Part shown: one piece after another, positions 1 to 10,541 of the stretch | How positions within the stretch are numbered: position 1 is the first letter of the stretch | How the letters are laid out: every line of letters starts with the position of its first letter | Assembly (NCBI GenBank): GCA_964423875.1 | Contig: CAYRGS010000059.1 | Span: 1-22,061 of the forward strand | Source of the DNA: CAYRGS01 sp964423875 | Lineage (GTDB): Bacteria; UBA8248; JACPRG01; G963555815 | Direction of reading: 5' to 3' | Length of the DNA: 22,061 nt | Made by a program: the position numbers and the translations under genes | Notes under the pieces: model-generated | What the model saw: the letters and a program-made list of their open reading frames with translations, nothing else | The model's database searches: none | Told to the model about the DNA's origin: nothing

Positions 1-1434
1 TCCCACTTTCTCCCACATGGTTTCCTGCATCAATTGCCGAATCCGAATGGGGCTCTTCCCGGACGATTCGCCGGCGTCCGTCCAGCGGAAAATCCGCCGG
101 CGCTCCTCCTCCACCCTGGAAGCCGAGACGTTTCCGTCGGCGTGACGAGCGGCGTAGACCGCCGCCTCTCGGCCGGCGATTCTCCCGAAAGCCAAGACAT
201 GCGTCAGGGCGTTCCCTCCCAGCCGGTTCGCCCCGTGCACACCGCCCTGGACCTCCCCGGCCGCGTAAAGTCCCTGAACGTCCGACATCATGTCCAGCCC
301 GGTCCGGACCCCTCCCCCCGTGAAATGAGCCTTAGCGCCCACTTCCATCGGTTCTTTGGACAGGTCGAAACCGATGCGCTCACATTTGACCTTATAGCTC
401 CTGGGCACGGACCTGCCGCCCTGGAATTTGCTGAACTCGTAATCCAGAACGTCCGATGGAACGGTGGTCAGGTCCATGTAACACCCGTCGTGGGGGGAGC
501 CCCGCCCTTTCCGCACCTCGTTGTAGATGGCGAACGAACGCACGTCTCGCGTGGTGTGCCATTTCCGAATCTGATCGTAGTTGGCGAGAAAGTCTTCGCC
601 CAGGGCGTTGCGGAACCTTCCGTGCTTCCGGATCTCGGGCCGCCAACCGGGGAAATTCGTCAATGTGGGATTGATGTGAGTGATGCGGGGATCGACTTGT
701 GACGGGACGAACTGGATAAATTCCATATCGACCAATTCCGCCCCCGCCTGGAACGCCATGCCGTGCACATCGCCCCCGGTCTCGACCGCGTTGGTCGTGA
801 ACCGGTAGGGCCACAGGGTGGAGTAGCCGCCGGCGGCCAGAATGACCGCCTTCGCCTTGAAGACACTGAACTCCCCGGTCTTCAAGTCCATTCCGGTCAC
901 GCCCGTGACCCTGCCATCCTCCGTAAGGAGACTGGAAACTAGGATATTTTCCATCCAGGGGACTTTGAGCCGGTCAATTTCCCGTCGGAGCGCCCACATG
1001 ATGCGCGGGCCGGTCATGAATCCGTAATGAACGGATCGCTTCCGGGAATGCCCGCCGGGTGGCCACACCAAGTCAAAATTCCCTTCCCGGTCCTTCCGAA
1101 ATGTCTGGCCGCCGCCCCACGTGTCCAACTCGTGCAATGTTTCGGGCGACTCCCTTGCGTACAGTTCGACGAGGCGTTGGTCGGACATGCAGTAGCCGCC
1201 GATTACGGTATCTCGAAAGTGGAGGTCCGGCGTGTCGTCCTCGCCAACCGCGGCCGTACAGGTATGACCCGCTGTGATGGTTCCGCCGCTCCGTCCGAAA
1301 GTGCCCCGGTCGAGAATGAGGACCCGCGCCCCCCCTTTGGCGGCGTGAACGGCGGCCTCGCCTCCGGCCCCGCCTGAGCCGACGACAAGAACATCGGTCT
1401 CGAGCATCTTTGGGGTTTTGGAAGCCAACTTCAT
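1..1434 (-). CDS. FAD-dependent SdhA/FrdA-family flavoprotein, 3' end cut by window edge
   Basis: Open frame of 478 codons from ATG 1434 to the window edge, so the C-terminus is missing. A GAGGAGG Shine-Dalgarno sequence lies 6 bases upstream. The N-terminus has the Rossmann FAD motif VVGSGGAGGEAA (residues 17-28), followed by GRSGGTITAGH (47-57), the covalent-FAD/His loop region of the family. The active-site region is recognisable: TTRDVRS (R296), HFTGGGV (H370) and HGANRLGGNAL (R404), then the FAD-binding AAGE at 391-394. These match the hydride/proton-transfer arginines and one substrate histidine of fumarate reductase and succinate dehydrogenase flavoproteins. The other substrate-binding histidine, normally in QFHPT, is Val243 here (QFVPS), so the substrate may not be fumarate or succinate. 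Iron-sulfur or membrane partners could lie to the left, outside the window. The family is firm; the substrate is unknown. Confidence 0.88.
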   Translation of the reverse strand, partial: MKLASKTPKMLETDVLVVGSGGAGGEAAVHAAKGGARVLILDRGTFGRSGGTITAGHTCTAAVGEDDTPDLHFRDTVIGGYCMSDQRLVELYARESPETLHELDTWGGGQTFRKDREGNFDLVWPPGGHSRKRSVHYGFMTGPRIMWALRREIDRLKVPWMENILVSSLLTEDGRVTGVTGMDLKTGEFSVFKAKAVILAAGGYSTLWPYRFTTNAVETGGDVHGMAFQAGAELVDMEFIQFVPSQVDPRITHINPTLTNFPGWRPEIRKHGRFRNALGEDFLANYDQIRKWHTTRDVRSFAIYNEVRKGRGSPHDGCYMDLTTVPSDVLDYEFSKFQGGRSVPRSYKVKCERIGFDLSKEPMEVGAKAHFTGGGVRTGLDMMSDVQGLYAAGEVQGGVHGANRLGGNALTHVLAFGRIAGREAAVYAARHADGNVSASRVEEERRRIFRWTDAGESSGKSPIRIRQLMQETMWEKVG

Positions 1435-1703
1435 ATTTGCCTCCTCGAAGTGTGTTTCCTGTGGGCGCCTGTTTTTATCGCCTTCACCTGGAGACTTCGC
1501 AACGACCAGTGCCTGCGCCCTCCCGGCAGCCCCGCATCCGAAGTGATTCGGCTGTGATGAAACTCAAGCCTTAACCGACGGTCAAAACGGACCTTCTATG
1601 CCCGCCTTTTCGTTTTACCCATAGGGTTCCCCTGTGAGAGGATGCCGGGGGGAGCCCAACACGCTGCTTTTACAAGAGAAAGCGCCTTTCGCTCTGTCGA
1701 ATC
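1435..1703. other. Intergenic region between AcoX-like gene and flavoprotein
   Basis: These 269 bases lie between two minus-strand genes and should hold the flavoprotein's promoter. On the minus strand I see a TTGACC near 1590 but no convincing -10 partner, and an AT-rich GATAAAA about 55 bases before the start codon. A short ACCC/GGGT inverted repeat near 1620 is too weak to call a terminator. No open frame here looks coding. Confidence 0.4.
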
Positions 1704-2726
1704 TTATGATCCAAATGGGGGATCCAGGTCCATGCCGTTCAGCCAATTTCTCGCGACCGCCTCGCGCAACGTCTTTTCCACGTCGATGATCCAAGGCCCT
1801 TCCCTATCCAAACGAACATGCCACGACTCTTCCCGGTGTATGAGAATTTCACGCTCTCCATCAAGCGCCAAGGCCCCAGCCCGCTTCCGGAGAGAAACCG
1901 TCTCCGCGTCTTTCAACCTGACAACCCGTTCGACAACAACCTTGGCCAGAACGCCCGGCAGGATGCCCGCCCGGATGACTCGCCCGCCTTTGCCTCGGGG
2001 ATTCAAGCGGATGTGAAACCCTCCGCTCTCTCGCGGCCCCAACGGCTCCAGCATGCCGCCGATCGCCGAAAGCCCAATCCGGGTCGGGAGTCCTTGGGAG
2101 AGAACCAGCTCGCTGAGGCGGTCGGCTTCCCAAATGGCTCTGGCCCCGATCTCGCTGTGGTCGGACACCGCCACGTCAATCAGGGCCTCGTCGAACGGCT
2201 CCCCGTTTCGCTCGACGGCCAGACGCTTTCCCCTCCAGCACAGGTCCCCGCGGGCCCGGCCCGCTTTCATGAACGCCCCCGCCGCCAGCCCGGCGACAAG
2301 CCCGTCCAGGGGCTCGCAAAAAACGTTGTTCGTGCCGCCCGGCAAGGGAAGCAGCGGCGTTGGGTCGCAAAAACGCGCGACCCTGCGATGTGTCCCGTCC
2401 CCTCCGACCGTGATGATACAGCCGCATCGCGCCCTTCGCATGGCATCCACCGCCCGATCTGTATCCTCCGGGGACCCATCGGCCAGGCTTCCCAGGATCT
2501 TACAACGGGCTTGCCGGCCGCTGTCCAGCCCGCCCAAAGTCCGGCTCGCCAAACCCGTGGGATCGGGCATCAGGAGGACCTCTTCGACATCGGACCCGAC
2601 CAAGCCCGTGATCACCCTGCGCGCGAGGTCCACCTTATCCTGATAAGACACGGTGCTCCCCCCGCCGACGATGCGTCGCACGTCTTTGCCGGATTGAGGA
2701 TTGACGATGAGACCGACCCGTCGCAT
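1704..2726 (-). CDS. AcoX / ATP-NAD kinase-like protein
   Basis: The 340-residue product belongs to the NAD-kinase/diacylglycerol-kinase fold group. It opens with GLIVNPQSGKD (residues 5-15), has the diagnostic GGDGT nucleotide-binding loop at 108-112 and PGGTNN at 129-134. Overall it resembles AcoX, a protein of unsettled function usually encoded beside acetoin dehydrogenase genes acoABC. The C-terminal half ends in a beta-rich segment (SLRKRAGALALDGEREI, about 286-302) resembling the diacylglycerol-kinase-type C-terminal domain. ATG 2726 has a GAGGT sequence 4 bases upstream. The gene diverges from the sHSP-lon operon and shares its strand with the flavoprotein downstream, 269 bases away. 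AcoA/AcoB-like genes do occur in the window, but 18 kb away on the other strand. A true NAD kinase is possible but less likely; the biochemical role is open. Confidence 0.82.
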   Translation of the reverse strand: MRRVGLIVNPQSGKDVRRIVGGGSTVSYQDKVDLARRVITGLVGSDVEEVLLMPDPTGLASRTLGGLDSGRQARCKILGSLADGSPEDTDRAVDAMRRARCGCIITVGGDGTHRRVARFCDPTPLLPLPGGTNNVFCEPLDGLVAGLAAGAFMKAGRARGDLCWRGKRLAVERNGEPFDEALIDVAVSDHSEIGARAIWEADRLSELVLSQGLPTRIGLSAIGGMLEPLGPRESGGFHIRLNPRGKGGRVIRAGILPGVLAKVVVERVVRLKDAETVSLRKRAGALALDGEREILIHREESWHVRLDREGPWIIDVEKTLREAVARNWLNGMDLDPPFGS

Positions 2727-2913
2727 ATAACCTCAGAAAAAGATCCGTTTCGACCGATGCATGACCCTCTGCAAAGGGAGGCTAGGCGCGGGCCGGGTGG
2801 ACTGTCAACCGGGTGTGGACGCCGAGTTTTGGTCGGGGAAGGCTTATGCTATCGTTGATCCGTTGAAGAGGCGTTCGGTTTGTCGCGTTCTGTAGAATCC
2901 GGGAACAGACGCT
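2727..2913. promoter_or_regulatory. Divergent intergenic region upstream of sHSP-lon and acoX-like gene
   Basis: These 187 bases separate two divergent genes, so promoters for both must lie here. I searched for the CIRCE heat-shock operator (TTAGCACTC-N9-GAGTGCTAA) and did not find it. Candidate -35-like hexamers TTGATC (2855) and TTGAAG (2863) have no properly spaced -10. The heat-shock control of the operon is therefore not readable from the sequence. Confidence 0.35.
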
Positions 2914-3344
2914 GTGGCTCAACGTTTCGGCAGTGAGTTGGAGTCCATGCAGCAGCGGCTGGAGAGGCTGCTGGACCACGCATTGGAGCGCCATTCCCCC
3001 GGGCTGCCCAGGCCGGACCCCAAATGGCATCCCCCGGTTGACGCCTATGAAACGGAGGCGGAGTTTGTCGTCCTCGTTGATCTGGCCGGCATGTCAAAAG
3101 AATCCATCGGCATCACGTACCAGGAGCCGGACCTTTGTATCACGGGGACCCGCGCCGCCTGTCACTCTTCGGAGAAGATTAAGTTTCATCAGATGGAGGT
3201 CAACTTCGGCCCATTTGAGCGAATCATCCGAATCGGCGCGCCGGTTCACTCAAACCGGATCCACGCCCAGTATCAGGACGGTTTATTGACGGTTCATATT
3301 CCGAAGGACCGGCGAAAGAAGGTCGTTCAGGTGGAATCAGATTC

Positions 3345-3348
<4 letters not shown>
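2914..3348 (+). CDS. Small heat-shock protein, Hsp20/alpha-crystallin family
   Basis: The product has 144 residues, usual for bacterial sHSPs. These are ATP-independent chaperones that hold unfolding proteins in the cytoplasm. An N-terminal amphipathic arm (1-38, with LESMQQRLERLLDHALERH) precedes an alpha-crystallin domain at about 40-135. Visible landmarks are VDAYETEAEFVVLVDLAGM at its start, FGPFERIIRIGAPV in the middle and the hallmark DGLLTVHIPK near the end, here in place of the usual GVL/GLL-type motif. The start is a GTG with GGGA about 9 bases upstream; an ATG at 2947 would shorten the arm and has a poorly placed ribosome site. The stop overlaps the lon start by 4 bases (ATGA), so the chaperone and protease are translationally coupled, which fits shared protein-quality-control work. 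The usual C-terminal I-x-I anchor is not obvious. Confidence 0.88.
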
Positions 3349-5837
<2,489 letters not shown>

Positions 5838-5851
5838 GCGAAGGCAAAGAC

Positions 5852-7153
5852 ATGAGCCGGATCTCGAAAATCTTCGGACGGGAAATCCTGGATTCCCGAG
5901 GGAACCCCACGGTCGAGGTGGACGTCGTCTTGGAAAGCGGCGCGCGCGGCAGGGCCGCGGTTCCCTCCGGGGCCTCGACGGGCAAGCAGGAAGCACTCGA
6001 GCTTCGGGACGGATCGGAAAAACGCTATGGGGGAAAGGGAGTTCTGGGCGCGGTCCACAACGTCAACTCGGAGATCGGCCCCGCGCTCCTCGGCCGGGAC
6101 GCCCTGGATCAAGCCCGGGTCGATGAGACGCTCCTGAAGATGGACGGAACGGACAACCTGTCGCGTCTGGGCGCGAACGCCGTTCTGGGCACGTCCATGG
6201 CGTGCGCCAAGGCCGCGGCCCTGCATCTCGGCATCCCGCTGTATCGCTATCTTGGAGGCTCGCTGGTCCATCTGCTCCCCACGCCGTTAATGAATGTCTT
6301 GAACGGAGGGCGGCACGCCGACAACAACTTGACCATCCAGGAGTTTATGATCGTGCCTGGCGGACCGTCGTCTTACGTCGAGGCCCTTCGCGTCGGCGTC
6401 GAGGTGTATCACACCCTTAAATCCGTCCTGGCCGAGAAAGGCCTCCGGACCACGGTGGGGGACGAGGGGGGATTCGCCCCGGACCTGAAATCCAACGATG
6501 AGGCGATGAAAATCCTCATGACGGCCATCGAGAAGGCGGGATTCATCCCGGGGAGCGACGTGGGGATCGCGCTCGATCCGGCCTCCTCCGAGTTCTATGA
6601 GAACGGAAAATACCGGTATGAGGTGGGCGACCGGGAAGGACGCCCCGCCGAGGAATTGGCGGCGTTCTATGCGCGCATGGTGGACCAATATCCCATCGTC
6701 TCTATCGAGGACGGAATGGCCGAGGAGGATTGGGAGGGGTGGCGGCTGTTGACAGAGTCCCTTGGGGACAAGGTCCAGTTGGTCGGCGATGACCTCTTCG
6801 TCACCAACACCAAGATCCTTCAACGGGGCATCGATGAAAACGTCGCCAATTCGATCTTGATCAAGGTCAACCAGATCGGCACCCTGAGCGAAACGCTGGA
6901 GGCCATCCGCCTTGCGCAGCGGTCCGGATACACAACGGTAGTCTCTCATCGGTCCGGGGAAACCGAGGACACGACGGTCGCTCATCTTGCCGTAGCCTGC
7001 AACGCCGGCCAGATCAAAACGGGCGCCCCCAGCCGGACAGACCGCGTGGCCAAATACAACGAGCTGCTCCGAATAGAGGAAGAGCTGGGCTCATCCGCCA
7101 AGTACGCCGGCATGGACGCCTTCAGGCAGAGGAGAGCGCTGACGGCCGGCTAA
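5852..7153 (+). CDS. eno: Enolase (phosphopyruvate hydratase)
   Basis: Enolase interconverts 2-phosphoglycerate and phosphoenolpyruvate in glycolysis and gluconeogenesis. From ATG 5852 the product has 433 residues, the normal length. The start is typical (ISKIFGREILDSRGNPTVEVD). Catalytic and metal residues are present: E205 in GDEGGFAP, D242, E286 and D313 as Mg ligands, K338 in the signature ILIKVNQIGTLSE, and SHRSGETED at 365-373. I prefer the ATG because known enolases begin there and AAGG lies 7 bases upstream; a GTG at 5834 that overlaps the Lon stop would add six residues and is a real alternative. It is co-directional with lon without a gap, so the two are probably co-transcribed; this is an unusual partner for a heat-shock protease. 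Confidence 0.98.
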   Translation: MSRISKIFGREILDSRGNPTVEVDVVLESGARGRAAVPSGASTGKQEALELRDGSEKRYGGKGVLGAVHNVNSEIGPALLGRDALDQARVDETLLKMDGTDNLSRLGANAVLGTSMACAKAAALHLGIPLYRYLGGSLVHLLPTPLMNVLNGGRHADNNLTIQEFMIVPGGPSSYVEALRVGVEVYHTLKSVLAEKGLRTTVGDEGGFAPDLKSNDEAMKILMTAIEKAGFIPGSDVGIALDPASSEFYENGKYRYEVGDREGRPAEELAAFYARMVDQYPIVSIEDGMAEEDWEGWRLLTESLGDKVQLVGDDLFVTNTKILQRGIDENVANSILIKVNQIGTLSETLEAIRLAQRSGYTTVVSHRSGETEDTTVAHLAVACNAGQIKTGAPSRTDRVAKYNELLRIEEELGSSAKYAGMDAFRQRRALTAG

Positions 7154-7191
7154 GCCCCATGACGTCAGGCGAGGAGGGTTCCCAAAACACC

Positions 7192-7848
7192 ATGGACTTG
7201 GGTTCGGGCGTCATCTTTTTGAGACTCCTGCTTTCCGCTCTTTTGGGCGGAATCGTGGGGATGGAGCGGGAGTGGCGGAACCAGCCCGCCGGTCTGCGAA
7301 CCCATCTCATCTTGAGTCTGGGCGCCGCGTTGGCGACCGTGGTCTCCCTCGAGATGGGGAGCCGCACCGGAAGCGACCCCGCCCGGATTGCCGCTAACAT
7401 CGTCACGGGAATCGGATTCCTGGGCGCTGGCGTTATCTTCCGGTACGGGGCCTCGGTCCGGGGCCTGACGACAGCCGCCAGCATCTGGACCACGGGCGGG
7501 ATCGGCATGGCCATTGGGGCGGGGATCTATTGGGGGGCGTTCGTGGCAACCGGCTTCCTCCTGCTGAGTCTGGTGATCCTTCGCCGCATCGAGTCGCTCC
7601 TCCCGTCCGGCCGAGGCTCTCGGAGCGTACACATCAGCGCCCGCAGCGCTCCGGGAATGATAAAAGATGTGGAGGACGTTTTTGACGGCTTCGGCGCGAC
7701 GGTGAACAGTTTGGATTTTCGGCGGGACCACTCGTTGGACCGGATCGAGATCCGGGCCGTCCTCGATACCCCGCCGAATTCAAGTCCCGTGGACCTAGCC
7801 AACGCCCTGCGGCAGCTAGAGGAAATCATCGATGTGGAGGTCCGCTAG
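7192..7848 (+). CDS. MgtC/SapB-family membrane protein
   Basis: The product (218 residues from ATG 7192) is an inner-membrane protein of the MgtC/SapB family, linked to magnesium limitation and to regulating the F-type ATPase in pathogens. The N-terminal half holds four or five hydrophobic segments with family hallmarks: GGIVGMEREW, AGLRTHLILSLGAAL, NIVTGIGFLGAGVIF and GLTTAASIWTTGGIGMAIGAG. A cytoplasmic ACT-like C-terminal domain follows (SVHISARSAPGMIKDVEDVF onward). I chose ATG 7192 because the first membrane segment starts right after it and GAGGAGGG lies 13 bases upstream; ATG 7159, 5 bases after the enolase stop, would add 11 polar residues and has no ribosome site. It is likely the fourth gene of the sHSP-lon-eno operon. 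Confidence 0.88.
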   Translation: MDLGSGVIFLRLLLSALLGGIVGMEREWRNQPAGLRTHLILSLGAALATVVSLEMGSRTGSDPARIAANIVTGIGFLGAGVIFRYGASVRGLTTAASIWTTGGIGMAIGAGIYWGAFVATGFLLLSLVILRRIESLLPSGRGSRSVHISARSAPGMIKDVEDVFDGFGATVNSLDFRRDHSLDRIEIRAVLDTPPNSSPVDLANALRQLEEIIDVEVR

Positions 7849-7888
7849 TCAGAATGAATTTGTGGCGCGCTCAAAAAAAGGTGGAGGG

Positions 7889-8689
7889 ATGGATGCAATG
7901 CGAATGCTAATGCCAAATCTCTTGGTCTTCCTCCTTGCGGGGTTCACGTCGGCTTTCGGGCAGAATCCAAACTTTACGATTGTAGATGACTGGCCAAATG
8001 CGGACCTTTTTATTGCCGGCGAGAAGGGCATCCCGAAGGGCTGGACCTTGAAAGAATTCAAGGGAACCGTAGTACCGGGCGACATCACAGTGAAAACCAA
8101 TGGGGGTAAATTTTTCTTGCGCCTCCAAGCCAACAAAAAATCCTATTTTCTTGGCAAGGAAAAGCTCAGCGTCTCCATGTCGAAGACTCCCGTCCTTACC
8201 TGGAGATGGAAGAGCCGTCTACTCCTCAACGGTGCGGACGCCCGAGACTCCAAAAAAGATGACCAAGCCGTAAATATCTTTGTAACATTCAAGCGCGGAA
8301 AAGAGGGAAAGCTCCGGGCCATCGGTTACCTGTGGGACACCGAGGCTCCGCGCTGTGGCTACATTATCTCGCCCTCCGAGCGGTCCTTCTGGACGAGAAA
8401 GGCCCTGCGAATAGCCGGAGTACCTATCACCTGGTACATCGTCTTGCGCAACAAGGAAACGCCGCTGGATACCTGGATTATCGAATCTAGAAACCTAGCG
8501 GAGGATTATCGTAAGATCTTCAAAACGGATGATAACCCCGATGTTCAGTCCGTTGCCGTACAAACCGACACTGCAACCCTTAAGGGCCAGGCGGACAGTT
8601 CGGTCGGCTTCATTCGATTTTCCGTCGAGGCCGTGCCGACGAGGGGGGATGTCTCCAGCGGATGCAAAGAATTGAAAGCTTTGCGCTGA
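7889..8689 (+). CDS. Secreted DUF3047 protein
   Basis: The product (266 residues from ATG 7889) has an N-terminal signal peptide, MRMLMPNLLVFLLAGFTSAFG, with likely cleavage before QNPNF, so it should act in the periplasm or outside. The rest matches my recollection of DUF3047: VLTWRWK, DDQAVNIFVTF, the central WY-rich strand, TWIIESRNLAEDYRKIF and a QTDTATLKGQADSSVGFIRFSV ending. The function is unknown; the fold looks like a beta-sandwich. The start is crowded with in-frame ATGs (7889, 7898, 7904): GGTGGAGGG lies directly before 7889 and is best spaced for 7898, so the first three residues are uncertain. Its frame can be extended back over the mgtC stop. GC content is visibly lower than in lon or eno. 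It may be the last gene of the operon or have its own promoter. Confidence 0.75.
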   Translation: MDAMRMLMPNLLVFLLAGFTSAFGQNPNFTIVDDWPNADLFIAGEKGIPKGWTLKEFKGTVVPGDITVKTNGGKFFLRLQANKKSYFLGKEKLSVSMSKTPVLTWRWKSRLLLNGADARDSKKDDQAVNIFVTFKRGKEGKLRAIGYLWDTEAPRCGYIISPSERSFWTRKALRIAGVPITWYIVLRNKETPLDTWIIESRNLAEDYRKIFKTDDNPDVQSVAVQTDTATLKGQADSSVGFIRFSVEAVPTRGDVSSGCKELKALR

Positions 8690-8767
8690 TCCTCCTCAGG
8701 GGACCATTGGCTCCACGTTCGGATTTGCACTCCGGACGCCCCCCCCCCAGTCATCCTACTCTAACTC
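8690..8767. other. Convergent intergenic gap with C10 run
   Basis: This short gap lies between the ends of converging genes. It contains a run of ten C (8739-8748) preceded by a weak CGGA/TCCG inverted repeat. A stem followed by T residues, as in an intrinsic terminator, is not seen on either strand. Confidence 0.4.
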
Positions 8768-9376
8768 TCAGACAGCCGCACTCTTTCTAGAGCGGCGCTG
8801 CCAGTAGAAAAAGCCTGCCACCAGCAAGGCGGCGATGAGAATGAGCACTTCGATACGGCGCAAAAGATGCAGCAAAGATTCCAACTGTGGGGCAAATACA
8901 AATCCCAGATAACTGACCAGCGGCACGCTCACCAGGGCCGCCAGGAAATCCAGCCAGAAGAACTGCCGGAACGGCATCCGCATCGACCCCGCCAACAGGT
9001 ACGTTGCCGCCCGAAGTCCCATCAGAAATCGGGCCAGCAGGATCGTCATCGTCCCGGATTTCTCGAAATGTCTCTGAACGCGGGCCAGCCGTTTGGGCGT
9101 GAGGAGATGCTTGACGCTCTTGTGGCGGACGACGTCGCCCCCCCACTTCCAGCCGATCGTAAAGATCAGGATGTCGCCGCCCAAAACCCCGGCGAACATC
9201 ACCACGCCGGTCGGGATATATTCCGTGTAACCGAAATAGATCAGGAACCCGCCGGACAAGAGCACTGCGTCCTCGGGAACCGGAAGGCCCAATCCGGAAA
9301 GGAACAAAATGGCGAACAGGAGGGCGTAAACCAACCACCCGGTGTGGCTTGTAAAAAATTTGAGTAGAACTTCCAA
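8768..9376 (-). CDS. DedA-family membrane protein
   Basis: The 202-residue product is a DedA (SNARE-associated/VTT) inner-membrane protein. Members are implicated in undecaprenyl-phosphate or phospholipid flipping and envelope homeostasis. Landmarks are GLGLPVPEDAVLLSGGFL (28-45), an inner GVLGGDILIFTIGWKWG, ILLARFLMGLRAATYLLAGSMRMPFRQF around 112-139, and a C-terminal hydrophobic helix followed by the basic WQRRSRKS tail. The length is typical. No ATG is available in frame near the start; a TTG at 9376 is preceded by GGGGAG 10 bases upstream. The gene converges on DUF3047 and diverges from the ROK kinase, so it is probably a single-gene transcription unit. Confidence 0.92.
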   Translation of the reverse strand: MEVLLKFFTSHTGWLVYALLFAILFLSGLGLPVPEDAVLLSGGFLIYFGYTEYIPTGVVMFAGVLGGDILIFTIGWKWGGDVVRHKSVKHLLTPKRLARVQRHFEKSGTMTILLARFLMGLRAATYLLAGSMRMPFRQFFWLDFLAALVSVPLVSYLGFVFAPQLESLLHLLRRIEVLILIAALLVAGFFYWQRRSRKSAAV

Positions 9377-9405
9377 CGTTGGGATTCTCCCCTCATCTGC
9401 CCGGG

Positions 9406-9423
9406 GGTATTATATATCATACC
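9406..9423 (-). promoter_or_regulatory. Candidate -10 box and inverted repeat upstream of dedA
   Basis: On the minus strand a perfect TATAAT (9414-9409) lies 32 bases before the dedA TTG start, inside an 18-base inverted repeat (GGTAT, 8-base loop, ATACC). No good -35 hexamer is found at 16-18 bases, so this is a candidate -10 only. The repeat could also be an operator between the divergent dedA and ROK genes. Confidence 0.35.
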
Positions 9424-9508
9424 TTCGCGACATTACGCCTTCGCGCCAAGGTGCATCAAAGGGCCGCCCCCCCGCTCCCCCACTCCGGACCCGCACAGGA
9501 TTTCAGCC

Positions 9509-10468
9509 ATGCGTGAGAAGGTCTACATCGGACTCGATATCGGCGGAACGAACTTGAAGGCCTCGCTGATCTCCTCCGGCGGCGAGGTCCTCGGCCGCGT
9601 CCACCGTCCATCGCCCGGGACGACGGGGGCCGGGGGAACTGGGGGGGCCGATGAAGGATACACCGAGATCCGAACCACTCTCTCCGCCCTGGTGGAATCG
9701 GCGGCGGAGGGGAAGCTGATCGCCGGCATCGGGATCGGGTGCGCGGGCGTCCTGTCCGGCGACCGCCGGGCCATCCTGGATTCGCCGAACCTGCGCGGAT
9801 TCGAGGGTTTTCCGCTCCGCGGCTTCCTCGAAGAAACGTTCGGCGTCCCGACCCTGCTCGAGAACGACGCCAACGCCATCGCCCTCGGCGAGGGCTGGCG
9901 CGGCGCAGGGACGGGGGCCCGCACCCTCGTCGTCGTCACCCTGGGGACGGGCGTCGGAACGGGGTTCATCCTCGACGGCGAGGTCTGGCACGGCGGGGCC
10001 GGGATGGGCGGCGAAGGGGGGCATACGACGATCGACCCGCAGGGCCCGCCGTGCCGGTGCGGAAATCTCGGGTGCCTCGAAGCCTTCGTCGGGGCGTACG
10101 GAATCCTCCGCCGGTTCCGGGAGGTCGGGCAAGCGAGCGGTCTCGCCCCCGGCCCTGATTTGGGCGTTCAGGAGATCGCCGACGCCGCGCGCATGGGGGA
10201 CGCCCTTGCCGCGGACGTCCTGCGGGACACGGGAAGGTTCCTGGGTGTCGGTTTCGCCAACTTCGCCAACCTGTTCAACCCGGAAAAGATCGTCGTCACG
10301 GGCGGCATCTCCCGGGCGGGGGACGCCCTCCTGGACCCGGCCCAGGACGAGATGAAGCGCAGGGCCTTTCCTGCCGTCACCGAATCCCTGGAGGTCCTGC
10401 CCGGCCGGCTGGGCGACGACGCCGGCCCCCTCGGGGCGGTCTATCCGCTCATCGGCGAAGGCGATTAA
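9509..10468 (+). CDS. ROK-family sugar kinase (glucokinase-like)
   Basis: The 319-residue product is a cytoplasmic ROK kinase, most likely phosphorylating glucose or another hexose with ATP. It begins with the phosphate-binding loop GLDIGGTNLKAS (8-19). The catalytic Asp120 is in LLENDANAIALGE; a second phosphate loop, TLGTGVGTGFI, follows at 144-154. The ROK zinc signature is complete: H172 in GGEGGH with C182, C184 and C189 in CRCGNLGC. No N-terminal helix-turn-helix is present, so it is an enzyme rather than a ROK repressor. A glycine-rich insert (TTGAGGTGGADEG, 38-50) coincides with G-rich runs in the DNA and is unusual. The start ATG has AGGA about 9 bases upstream. Sugar specificity cannot be read from the sequence. 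Confidence 0.93.
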   Translation: MREKVYIGLDIGGTNLKASLISSGGEVLGRVHRPSPGTTGAGGTGGADEGYTEIRTTLSALVESAAEGKLIAGIGIGCAGVLSGDRRAILDSPNLRGFEGFPLRGFLEETFGVPTLLENDANAIALGEGWRGAGTGARTLVVVTLGTGVGTGFILDGEVWHGGAGMGGEGGHTTIDPQGPPCRCGNLGCLEAFVGAYGILRRFREVGQASGLAPGPDLGVQEIADAARMGDALAADVLRDTGRFLGVGFANFANLFNPEKIVVTGGISRAGDALLDPAQDEMKRRAFPAVTESLEVLPGRLGDDAGPLGAVYPLIGEGD

Positions 10469-10490
10469 GCGAAAGCCAACGGCAACACCG

Positions 10491-10518
10491 GATCCACAGA
10501 TTGCACAGATTCATGGAT
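10491..10518 (+). repeat. Intergenic 'CACAGATT' repeat, copy 1
   Basis: GATCCACAGATTGCACAGATT is followed by divergent sequence. It matches the left two thirds of the 30-bp repeat seen best at 13029, 14031, 14169 (inverted) and 15477. Confidence 0.75.
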
Positions 10519-10541
10519 CAACGAAAACCCACCTTACCGCC

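Noticed and set aside
34..702. 222-residue open frame on the plus strand
   Set aside because: It is antisense to the flavoprotein, whose conserved motifs run through the same DNA; the plus-strand product is Pro/Arg-rich with no recognisable domain.
1818..2858. 346-residue plus-strand open frame
   Set aside because: Antisense to the AcoX-like gene, whose GGDGT and PGGTNN motifs are on the other strand; the product is low-complexity.
2727..2913. CIRCE heat-shock operator upstream of sHSP-lon
   Set aside because: Neither half-site TTAGCACTC nor GAGTGCTAA is present.
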